Below are positions 1 through 4,731 of a stretch of 6,207 nt of DNA, piece after piece. Numbering within the stretch: position 1 is the stretch's first letter; every line of letters starts with the position of its first letter. Origin of the DNA: Tannerella sp. Its GTDB lineage: Bacteria; Bacteroidota; Bacteroidia; Bacteroidales; Tannerellaceae. Under the pieces are notes generated by a model that was not told the DNA's origin, did no database searches, and saw nothing but the letters and a program-made list of their open reading frames with translations. The stretch is from assembly GCA_031275525.1 (NCBI GenBank), contig JAISOP010000257.1:1-6207 (forward strand). Direction: 5' to 3'. The translations under genes and the position numbers were made by a program.

Positions 1-98
1 ATCGTCCTCCGCAGGGAAAGGGGGAGCGTCATCAGTGCGGCCAACGAGCGTGTGCCGATGAACTGCAATTGCCTGATAAAGTTTTTTTGTGCTGTCAT
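1..98 (-). CDS. N-terminal fragment of an unidentified protein, cut by the window edge
   Basis: An ATG at 98 (reading leftwards) opens a frame with no stop to base 1. It gives 32 residues beginning MTAQKNFIRQLQFIGTRSL and continuing with a short hydrophobic stretch (AALMTLPLSL) and RR. The start is supported by a perfect Bacteroidota -7 box (TAACTTTG, minus strand, 131-138). That box would place transcription about 26 bases before the ATG, and the stretch just before the ATG is A/T-rich, as is usual for these leaders. A basic N-terminus followed by a hydrophobic run could suit a membrane or membrane-associated protein, but 32 residues are too few to name a family. The plus strand is also open here (bases 1 to about 219), but it lacks a supported start and has cysteine-rich, unlikely composition. 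Confidence 0.45.
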   Translation of the reverse strand, partial: MTAQKNFIRQLQFIGTRSLAALMTLPLSLRRT

Positions 99-130
99 TA
101 TTTTACAAATTCAAACCAAACTAATCGTCA

Positions 131-138
131 CAAAGTTA
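131..138 (-). promoter_or_regulatory. Bacteroidota -7 promoter box (TAACTTTG) for the left-edge gene
   Basis: Read on the minus strand the bases are TAACTTTG, a full match to the TAnnTTTG box used by the primary sigma factor in Bacteroidota. It lies 32 bases before the ATG at 98. I found no convincing TTTG -33 element at the usual distance, so the call rests on the -7 box and its position. Confidence 0.4.
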
Positions 139-260
139 GAGAACAAGAGAATGGAGCGTGTGTCATTTCATGGCTTTCAATCTTGCTTTCTTTTACATCA
201 ATTTCGGCTTTGTCTAAGTTAGCATACTCCATCCTCTGCGTTTAATCTCTAAGAACCCCC

Positions 261-386
261 AACGCTGCGCTACGCTCCGCAGAGAGAAAAAACGGTCCGC
301 GAATGTCCGCGAATGAACGCGAATAAAATGATTCGCGTTCATTCGCGGACCAACTCTTCTTTTTCTGCGGAGCGTAGTGTCGCGTT
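261..386. repeat. Nested inverted repeat with an outer imperfect stem and an inner perfect hairpin
   Basis: The outer arms are CTACGCTCCGCAG (270-282) and its exact complement CTGCGGAGCGTAG (365-377). They extend outward through a 4-base mismatch to AACGC (261-265) pairing with GCGTT (382-386). Just inside lie A-rich (283-292) and T-rich (355-364) stretches that pair partly. The core is the perfect 20-bp hairpin listed separately. The whole 126-base block could fold as one long stem or a cruciform. No long T-run follows the core on either strand, so it does not look like an ordinary intrinsic terminator. No transposase or terminal target duplication bounding the block is visible. Confidence 0.8.
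305..350. repeat. Perfect 20-bp inverted repeat with a 6-base loop
   Basis: The left arm GTCCGCGAATGAACGCGAAT (305-324) is exactly complementary to 331-350, with the loop AAAATG between them. The arm is built from decamers: GTCCGCGAAT at 295-304 and again at 305-314, then the variant GAACGCGAAT at 315-324. The element therefore combines short tandem repeats with dyad symmetry. Perfect conservation of both arms suggests recent formation or ongoing selection or copying, rather than decay. Confidence 0.9.
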
Positions 387-391
387 CGAGT

Positions 392-496
392 TTTTGAGAG
401 GCTCCCTGAATAAGGCGGATTCAAAAATTCAATCATTCAAAATTTGAATCATTGAATCATTGAATTCTCTTTGATTTTAGGGTTTTGAGAGGTTCC
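392..496. repeat. 14-bp direct repeat flanking an AT-rich segment
   Basis: TTTTGAGAGGCTCC (392-405) and TTTTGAGAGGTTCC (483-496) match at 13 of 14 bases, with starts 91 bases apart. The interval between them is AT-rich and holds the TGAATCAT repeat. The second copy ends 29 bases before the proposed -7 box of the sigma gene. The pair could be recombination scars, halves of a degraded small element, or two copies of a dispersed unit. The sequence alone does not decide. Confidence 0.6.
426..467. repeat. AT-rich octamer repeat and imperfect palindrome (TGAATCAT units)
   Basis: TGAATCAT occurs twice in tandem (445-452, 453-460) followed by a partial unit TGAAT (461-465). The left half carries the same unit inverted: TTCAATCATTCAAA (428-441) against TTTGAATCATTGAA (443-456) matches at 13 of 14 positions. 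The tract is low-complexity and self-complementary. It lies 58 bases upstream of the sigma gene's -7 box. It could be an operator, but it also resembles neutral slipped-strand repeat expansion. Confidence 0.65.
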
Positions 497-524
497 ATTT
501 AGCCGTTCAGTACTGGAAAATCAT

Positions 525-532
525 TACTTTTG
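525..532 (+). promoter_or_regulatory. Bacteroidota -7 promoter box (TACTTTTG) of the sigma gene
   Basis: TACTTTTG matches TAnnTTTG at all six fixed positions. A weak partial -33 candidate (GTTC, 505-508) lies 16 bases upstream. Transcription from this box would begin near 537-540, downstream of the possible starts TTG 530 and ATG 533. The box therefore favours ATG 563 as the true start of the sigma gene and gives a leader of about 25 bases. Confidence 0.5.
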
Positions 533-562
533 ATGCCGAAAACAGATAAAAGAGAAAGCGAT

Positions 563-1099
563 ATGGAAGACCGGATACTTTTCCAACAGTTACAGCAGGG
601 TGAAGAAAAAGCGTACAAGGAACTTTTTGTCAGGTATTATTCTCCGCTTTGCGAATACGCCTCCCGGTATATACGGGATGAGGAGGCGGAAGAGCTTGTC
701 CAGGACTTGATGCTGTATCTCTGGGAGGCGTACGAAGAGATTGTTATTGAAACTTCGTTGAAATCTTACCTTTTCACCGCCGTGAAACATCGCTGCCTGA
801 ATGCTGTCAAGCGGAAAGAGTATCACGAGCAGGTACACGGGCAGTTGTATGAAAAACTGAAGGACCGGTTTGAGGAACCTGACTATTACCTGGTACATGA
901 ATTGTCCAACCAAATAGACCGGTCCATCCGCGAACTTCCCGACAGTTACCGGGAAACGTTTGAATTGAGCCGTTTCGGTGAACTGTCGAATACACAGATT
1001 GCGAGGCAACTGAACGTTTCCGTCAAAACGATCGAATACCGCATCACCCAATCGCTCAAAATCCTGCGGGTGAAACTGAAGGATTATCTTCTGGACTGA
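563..1099 (+). CDS. ECF-type RNA polymerase sigma-70 factor
   Basis: This encodes a 178-residue group-4 sigma factor that would direct RNA polymerase to a specific promoter set. Region 2 covers about residues 17-85. It includes the core-binding stretch KAYKELFVRYYSPLCEYASR and the -10 recognition part EELVQDLMLYLWE, then SYLFTAVKHRCLNAVKRK. Region 4 covers about 116-172, with a helix-turn-helix at LSNTQIARQLNVSVKTIEYRI (141-161). The two-domain layout and length match the Bacteroidota sigma family often called Bacteroides expansion family 1. ATG 563 is chosen because the -7 box at 525-532 overlaps the upstream TTG 530 and ATG 533 starts, and AGAGAAAG lies 4 bases before ATG 563. No FecR-type anti-sigma gene or SusC/SusD pair follows, unlike many relatives, so its signal and regulon cannot be inferred. 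Its last 44 bases overlap the convergent lipB. Confidence 0.92.
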   Translation: MEDRILFQQLQQGEEKAYKELFVRYYSPLCEYASRYIRDEEAEELVQDLMLYLWEAYEEIVIETSLKSYLFTAVKHRCLNAVKRKEYHEQVHGQLYEKLKDRFEEPDYYLVHELSNQIDRSIRELPDSYRETFELSRFGELSNTQIARQLNVSVKTIEYRITQSLKILRVKLKDYLLD

Positions 1100-1769
1100 T
1101 CTTGCAACTGAATTTTTCGGCAAAAAGCGAACGCAGGTGTGTTTTTGTTTTTTGGAAGTCGAGCGGTTCTCCCACTTCCCTGTCCAGCGAGGTGACGCCC
1201 TTGTCAATGAATCCGCAGGGATGAATCAAGGCATAGGCCGGCAGGTCTGTTTGGATATTCAGCGCGAAGCCGTGCATGGTCACGTAACGGCTGCATTTTA
1301 CGCCGATGGCACAGATTTTCCGCGCCCCGGCTGTATGGGCGTCCAGCCAGACGCCGGTTGCTCCGGCCAGGCGCTCGCCTTTCAGTCCGTAGGCCGAAAG
1401 AAAGCGTATCACAATCTCTTCCAGCAGTTCAATGTATTGCCGCAAACCCAGGTGAAAACTCTCCAGGTCGAACACCGGATAACCGGTGATTTGTCCCGGC
1501 CCGTGGTAGGTGATGTCGCCTCCCCGGTTGGTGGGATAGAAGGCAAATCCCCTTTCCTTCAGTTGCGCTTCCGGCAGTAGCAGATTCGATTTCCGGCCGT
1601 TCTTCCCCAGCGTGAAAACAGGCTCGTGTTCACAGAAAAACAGTTTGTTTTCGCCCTGCCTGCCCTGCGCCTTGGCCTTCAACAGCGCTTCAAAGGCCGA
1701 GGTCTGGACGGCCAGCGCCTCCTCATAGGCAATCCGTCCCAAATCCCGGAAATCGTAGGCTTCCTTCAT
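1056..1769 (-). CDS. lipB: Lipoyl(octanoyl) transferase LipB
   Basis: LipB moves octanoate from octanoyl-ACP to the lipoyl domains of 2-oxoacid dehydrogenases and glycine-cleavage H protein (EC 2.3.1.181), the first step of lipoate synthesis in the cytoplasm. The 237-residue product carries the family signature RGGDITYHGPGQ (82-93) followed by YPVFDL. It has the catalytic lysine in ARKICAIGVK (K151) and the catalytic cysteine in HPCGFIDKG (C185). All essential residues are present, so it should be active. The C-terminal tail after about residue 220 (CKISPEDNPSVSPAGF) looks like a poorly conserved extension, and its last codons lie antisense to the end of the sigma gene. The ATG sits 15 bases after the mtgA stop, which suggests co-transcription. 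No lipA is seen in the window. Confidence 0.96.
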   Translation of the reverse strand: MKEAYDFRDLGRIAYEEALAVQTSAFEALLKAKAQGRQGENKLFFCEHEPVFTLGKNGRKSNLLLPEAQLKERGFAFYPTNRGGDITYHGPGQITGYPVFDLESFHLGLRQYIELLEEIVIRFLSAYGLKGERLAGATGVWLDAHTAGARKICAIGVKCSRYVTMHGFALNIQTDLPAYALIHPCGFIDKGVTSLDREVGEPLDFQKTKTHLRSLFAEKFSCKISPEDNPSVSPAGF

Positions 1770-1784
1770 GGGTTGAGCAGTTCG

Positions 1785-2489
1785 TTAACGGGCGTTTCTC
1801 GGGTGACGATAACCCATATCGACGGGGGCTATCTTTTTCATCAGTGAAAGGATCCGGCGCTGCCGGCCACGCATGTAGGCCGATACCTGCTTGGGATTCA
1901 TTTTCTGTGGCGCGGGGAGGGAAATGGCCAGTAAGGCGCTTTCTTCCGCCGTCAGTTCCTGCGCCCGTTTCCCGAAATACACCTGGGAGGCGGCTTCCAC
2001 ACCGTAAATGCCTTTCCCCAGCTCCACGGAATTGAGATAGACTTCCATGATGCGTTCTTTGCCCCAAATCCATTCGATGAGCAAAGTGAAACAGGCTTCC
2101 AGCCCCTTCCGGAAATAGCTTCTTGCCGGCCACAGGAATACGTTTTTGGCGGTCTGCTGCGAGATGGTACTGGCGCCGCGCAGGCGACGGCCTTTCTTCG
2201 TTTCGTCGATGGCCCGGCGGATTTGCTGGCGGTCAAAACCGTGATGTTCCATAAAAAGATTGTCTTCCGAGGCCACCACAGCCTGAATCATCGACTGGGA
2301 GATTTGTTCGATGGGCGTCCAGCGGTGGTCGATTCCGTCGGCCCCGTTCTTTTCGCACAGGCGAATAATCATCAGCGGGGTGTAATAGACCGGCACATAC
2401 TTGTAAATCACGACCGCCAGGATGCCGGATACAACCAGTAGCAGGAACAGGTTCCGGCTCCAGATGAACAGGCGTTTGAGGATTCGCAT
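1785..2489 (-). CDS. mtgA: Monofunctional peptidoglycan glycosyltransferase (GT51)
   Basis: This enzyme polymerises lipid II into glycan strands at the outer face of the inner membrane (EC 2.4.99.28). The 234 residues begin with a basic N-terminus and one membrane anchor (about 11-33, LFLLLVVSGILAVVIYKYVP). The GT51 motifs follow in order: EDNLFMEHHGFD with catalytic Glu75 (75-86), GASTISQQTAKN (105-116), RKGLEA (127-132), KERIMEVYLNSVELGKGIYG (144-163) and LLAISLPAP (186-194). There is no transpeptidase domain, which separates it from class A penicillin-binding proteins, and the length is usual for MtgA. It starts 27 bases after the DUF4293 stop and is followed closely by lipB. Because the product is a single-domain GT51, the mtgA name fits well. 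Confidence 0.96.
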   Translation of the reverse strand: MRILKRLFIWSRNLFLLLVVSGILAVVIYKYVPVYYTPLMIIRLCEKNGADGIDHRWTPIEQISQSMIQAVVASEDNLFMEHHGFDRQQIRRAIDETKKGRRLRGASTISQQTAKNVFLWPARSYFRKGLEACFTLLIEWIWGKERIMEVYLNSVELGKGIYGVEAASQVYFGKRAQELTAEESALLAISLPAPQKMNPKQVSAYMRGRQRRILSLMKKIAPVDMGYRHPRNAR

Positions 2490-2516
2490 GGCAGAGGGCT
2501 TTTACGGCACCGCTCG

Positions 2517-2978
2517 TTATCTTAGGCGGTTCAGCGAACGTACCAGCATTTCGTCCGCCCCGATACTGCGGATGGCTAAGTAATCCAGAATCAGGCTGAC
2601 TAAGGGCAGTGAAAGGGCAAACCGCAGGCTGAAATGAAAACCGGGTTGCGCGGAGAGGTTCCAGAGGAAAAATGCGAATAAGACATAAAATCCGACCAAC
2701 AGCAGGGCGTTGAAGATGCAGAGGCGCATCTGGCGCATCCGGTTCCGGTAGAGGAAAACGGCTACCAGTGCAAGCGCCGTGACCAGGGCCGACAGGGCGC
2801 CCAACGCCCATGCCGGGTGGGCCAACACCGGGGAAGCGTCCGCCGTGGTGTGCATGCCCAGCACGTCGTATGTATAGATAACGCCCCCCGCCTGCACGGT
2901 GGCTAGCGGAAGGAACAGTACGGCAGCCATGGCTGCGGCGATCAGCAGCAAATAAATGGTTTGTATGCGTTGTATCAT
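2517..2978 (-). CDS. DUF4293 family four-helix membrane protein
   Basis: A 153-residue integral membrane protein of unknown function, recognisable as the Bacteroidota DUF4293 family. It shows the hallmark N-terminus MIQRIQTIYLLL and the C-terminal IRSIGADEMLVRSLNRLR. Four hydrophobic helices are visible at about residues 8-29, 56-77, 87-108 and 116-138. The loop between the first two is longer and polar (GGVIYTYDVLGMHTTADAS), probably periplasmic. A basic cluster RNRMRQMR (78-85) sits before helix 3, as expected for a cytoplasmic side. It lies downstream of rpoZ, separated by a strong terminator hairpin, and precedes mtgA by 27 bases. No catalytic motif is apparent. Its place between transcription and cell-wall genes hints at an envelope role, but that is only inference. 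Confidence 0.9.
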   Translation of the reverse strand: MIQRIQTIYLLLIAAAMAAVLFLPLATVQAGGVIYTYDVLGMHTTADASPVLAHPAWALGALSALVTALALVAVFLYRNRMRQMRLCIFNALLLVGFYVLFAFFLWNLSAQPGFHFSLRFALSLPLVSLILDYLAIRSIGADEMLVRSLNRLR

Positions 2979-3000
2979 CGTTGTATCTGTATTAAAATGA

Positions 3001-3033
3001 AAAAGGCCGGCCTTGTGGAAAGACCGGCCTTTT
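3001..3033 (-). terminator. Rho-independent terminator after rpoZ
   Basis: On the minus strand AAAAGGCCGG (3033-3024) pairs perfectly with CCGGCCTTTT (3010-3001) around a 13-base loop and runs into CTTTTTCATTTT. This is a GC-rich stem followed by a T-run, 24 bases after the rpoZ stop (stop codon ends at 3057). The plus-strand reading also ends in TTTTCG, but no plus-strand gene arrives from the left, so the minus-strand role is the relevant one. It lies only 23 bases before the DUF4293 start, so it either ends the bamD-rpoZ transcript or attenuates expression of the downstream genes. Confidence 0.85.
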
Positions 3034-3056
3034 CGTCAACATAATAACAAGGCCAA

Positions 3057-3389
3057 TCAAAGACTGGTTTTTTCCTTTAACGGGTTCCGGTAATAAATCT
3101 TGCCTTCTTCATATTCCTGGGCTGCAATGAGCGTCGGTTTGGGCAACTTTTCATAATAACGGGAAATTTCTATCTGTTCCCTGTTTTCAAACACTTCCTC
3201 CAGATTGTCATTGTAGAAGGCAAATTCCTGGAGCTTCTTCTCCAGGTCATGCTTTATTTCCGACGAAATCTGATTGGCACGCTTAGCGATAATCATCACG
3301 GTTTCATAGATATTGCCCGTATCGCTGCTCAATTTTAACATGTCGCGAGTGACCGTGGTGGTCAATGCATTCGACTTACGATAATCCAT
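3057..3389 (-). CDS. rpoZ: RNA polymerase omega subunit, Bacteroidota type
   Basis: Omega is a small subunit that binds the beta-prime C-terminus and helps assemble and stabilise RNA polymerase. The 110-residue product MDYRKSNALTTTVTRD... carries the omega-like helix NIYETVMIIAKRANQIS (26-42), equivalent to the usual ELV.IAAKRARQ motif. A charged tail follows (NLEEVFENREQIEISRYYEKLPKPT), characteristic of the Bacteroidota version, which is longer and more divergent than the proteobacterial one. ATG 3389 is preferred over the in-frame TTG 3407 because family members begin at MDYRKSN and a purine-rich GAAGAAAG lies about 9 bases upstream. It starts 19 bases after the bamD stop, implying a shared transcript, and is followed by a terminator. 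Some annotations call this family a hypothetical protein. Confidence 0.88.
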   Translation of the reverse strand: MDYRKSNALTTTVTRDMLKLSSDTGNIYETVMIIAKRANQISSEIKHDLEKKLQEFAFYNDNLEEVFENREQIEISRYYEKLPKPTLIAAQEYEEGKIYYRNPLKEKTSL

Positions 3390-3408
3390 ATTTGAGACTT
3401 TCTTCAAT

Positions 3409-4215
3409 TTAATAGTTTTTACTTATTCGTTTAGTGGCATAATCAAAGTATTTCTTGATTTGCCGGGTATATTTTCCTTCCGGAAATTCATTGACATAAT
3501 TGTAGTACTCATCTACCACATCACGGTAACGGCCCTGCAGGCGGTCTTCCACACTCACCAGCGCCAGTTCGTATTTCGCTTTTATTTTCAGCAGAATAAA
3601 CTCTTCGCGGTACTTGGAATACGGATAATCCTTCAGTGCATTATCGGCAGTGATGACGCAGGCACGGTAGTTGTTACCCATGTAAGTTCCCAGGTTATAA
3701 TACAACTGCGTACTTATCAGTTCCTTGTAGGCCAGCTTTTCCTGCAGTTCAAACAGGATTTCCTGCGCCTGTTTAGCCCGTTCGCTCTGGGGATAGTATT
3801 CCATATAGAGTTCCAGCTGCGCAATGGCCTTGTAGGTCTGTCCCTGGTCCAGGCGCGGATCGGCCGAATCAAGGTATAGCCCGTAGCCGGAATAGAAACG
3901 CGCCAGTTCCGTATATTCGCCCTTCGGGTAGGTGTTGTAATAGGTCTCGAAATAATTCGCCGCCGTCTGGTAATCCTTCTGCCCGTAGTAGCTCTGCGCC
4001 AGCAGGTACAGCGACTCCTCGGCATAGGCCGTACCCCTGAAAAGCGTATAGACTTCTTCCAGCAACGTGGCCGATTTGGTGTACTTCTTCTGGTTGAAGT
4101 ATTTCTTGGCATACGAATACTTCAATTCATAATCCGTACTTTTCAAAATTCTGTTGTATTCGCCGCAAGAGGAACACCACAGAATCACCATTCCTAAAAA
4201 TACTATCTTTTTCAT
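3409..4215 (-). CDS. bamD: Outer membrane assembly lipoprotein BamD
   Basis: BamD is the essential lipoprotein partner of BamA in the complex that folds beta-barrel proteins into the outer membrane. The 268-residue product has a lipoprotein signal (MKKIVFLGMVILWCSSC) with likely acylated Cys17, followed by the GEYN.ILKSTDYE segment usual in Bacteroidota. Tetratricopeptide-like helical pairs then fill residues about 29-216, for example YSYAKKYFNQKKYTKSATLL, EESLYLLAQSYYGQKDYQTA and TYKAIAQLELYMEYYPQS. The late repeats carry many Tyr and Lys residues. The lipobox is imperfect, with Cys14 at -3 where Leu is common. Its own -7 box lies at 4234-4241, and rpoZ follows after 19 bases. The length and repeat layout fit BamD rather than a generic TPR protein. 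Confidence 0.93.
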   Translation of the reverse strand: MKKIVFLGMVILWCSSCGEYNRILKSTDYELKYSYAKKYFNQKKYTKSATLLEEVYTLFRGTAYAEESLYLLAQSYYGQKDYQTAANYFETYYNTYPKGEYTELARFYSGYGLYLDSADPRLDQGQTYKAIAQLELYMEYYPQSERAKQAQEILFELQEKLAYKELISTQLYYNLGTYMGNNYRACVITADNALKDYPYSKYREEFILLKIKAKYELALVSVEDRLQGRYRDVVDEYYNYVNEFPEGKYTRQIKKYFDYATKRISKNY

Positions 4216-4233
4216 TTACCTGATTTTAGCCGG

Positions 4234-4241
4234 CAAAGATA
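4234..4241 (-). promoter_or_regulatory. Bacteroidota -7 promoter box (TATCTTTG) of bamD-rpoZ
   Basis: The minus-strand bases TATCTTTG match TAnnTTTG fully, 18 bases before the bamD ATG, giving a leader of roughly a dozen bases. A TTTG lies 12 bases upstream, which is closer than the usual -33 spacing, so that element is uncertain. The 71-base gap between the ACT gene and bamD is otherwise AT-rich, which also favours a new promoter here. Confidence 0.55.
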
Positions 4242-4286
4242 ATAGATCCCGTTCAAACCGCCGTCACGTATAACGTTAATAATTAA

Positions 4287-4712
4287 TTATAACTTATACA
4301 ATTCATTGGCTGCAATCAGTTCCAATTTGTTCTCCGTTAATACGTCGGCACACTTTTCCAGGTCGTCCGGACGGATAATCACGTGCGCGGAATCGCCTTC
4401 CGCAAAAGCATACATGTATTCAATGAATATGCCGGCTTCGGTGATGAAGTTCATCGCCCGGCCGAGTGCGCCGGGCAGGTTCGGGCAATGCAGGCAGATG
4501 ACGTCGGCTTCGGTGACGGCATATTTGCGGTCGCGAAGCACCTGGAGCGCCTTGTCCGTATCCGATACAATGAGGCGCAGAATCCCGAAATCCGAGTTTT
4601 CGGAAACGGTAAACGCCGTCATGTTGATGTTTTCGTTACCCAGCAGTTTAGCTACTTCCGTGAAGCGGCCCCGCTTGTTCTCTAAAAAGATAGACAGTTG
4701 TTTCACTAACAT
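4287..4712 (-). CDS. Tandem ACT-domain protein, probable amino-acid sensor
   Basis: The 141-residue protein consists almost entirely of two ACT domains. The first is about residues 3-66 (LSIFLENKRGRFTEVAKLLGNENINMTAF), and the second about 71-136 (VICLHCPNLPGALGRAMNFITEAGIFIEYMY). The glycine turns before each first helix (ENKRGR, PNLPGA) mark the usual ligand-binding loops. There is no catalytic or DNA-binding domain, so it probably binds a small ligand, often an amino acid in this fold, and acts on a partner protein. It begins 19 bases after the paaK stop. In Bacteroidota such proteins commonly sit next to phenylacetate-CoA ligase genes, which suggests that aromatic amino acids or their acids are the ligand. 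That ligand assignment is inference. Confidence 0.9.
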   Translation of the reverse strand: MLVKQLSIFLENKRGRFTEVAKLLGNENINMTAFTVSENSDFGILRLIVSDTDKALQVLRDRKYAVTEADVICLHCPNLPGALGRAMNFITEAGIFIEYMYAFAEGDSAHVIIRPDDLEKCADVLTENKLELIAANELYKL

Positions 4713-4731
4713 AACAATTAAAATTTATCAA

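Larger units (their letters stand above)
99..529. other. Repeat-rich intergenic spacer without a supported gene
   Basis: About 430 bases separate the left-edge minus-strand gene from the plus-strand sigma gene, so this is a divergent promoter region that has gained repeats. From left to right it holds a moderately AT-rich stretch (99-250), a nested inverted repeat (261-386), one copy of a 14-bp direct repeat (392-405), an AT-rich octamer repeat (426-467), and the second copy of the direct repeat (483-496). A 64-codon minus-strand frame at 242-436 runs through the palindrome and has repeat-derived composition, so I do not call it a gene. The tract CTCTGCGTTTAATCTCT (235-251) and the CCGCGAAT-type units resemble dispersed intergenic repeats I associate with Bacteroidota genomes. 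That resemblance is from memory and was not searched. Confidence 0.7.

Noticed and set aside
128..232. A 34-codon minus-strand frame (MEYANLDKAEIDVKESK...)
   Set aside because: The composition is plausible for a protein, but it has no promoter or convincing ribosome site. The -7 box of the left-edge gene (131-138) lies inside its 3' end, and I recognise no family. It could be a remnant of a decayed gene.
261..386. The palindromic block as a CRISPR array or origin
   Set aside because: There are no regularly spaced unique spacers, no cas genes, and no DnaA-box cluster or replication gene nearby.
242..436. A 64-codon minus-strand frame through the palindromic block
   Set aside because: It is translated repeat sequence: the hairpin and its decamers generate the frame, and there is no start signal.
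590..1207. A 205-codon minus-strand open frame opposite the sigma gene
   Set aside because: It is antisense to a clear sigma factor and also overlaps lipB in another frame. Its composition shows no recognisable domain.
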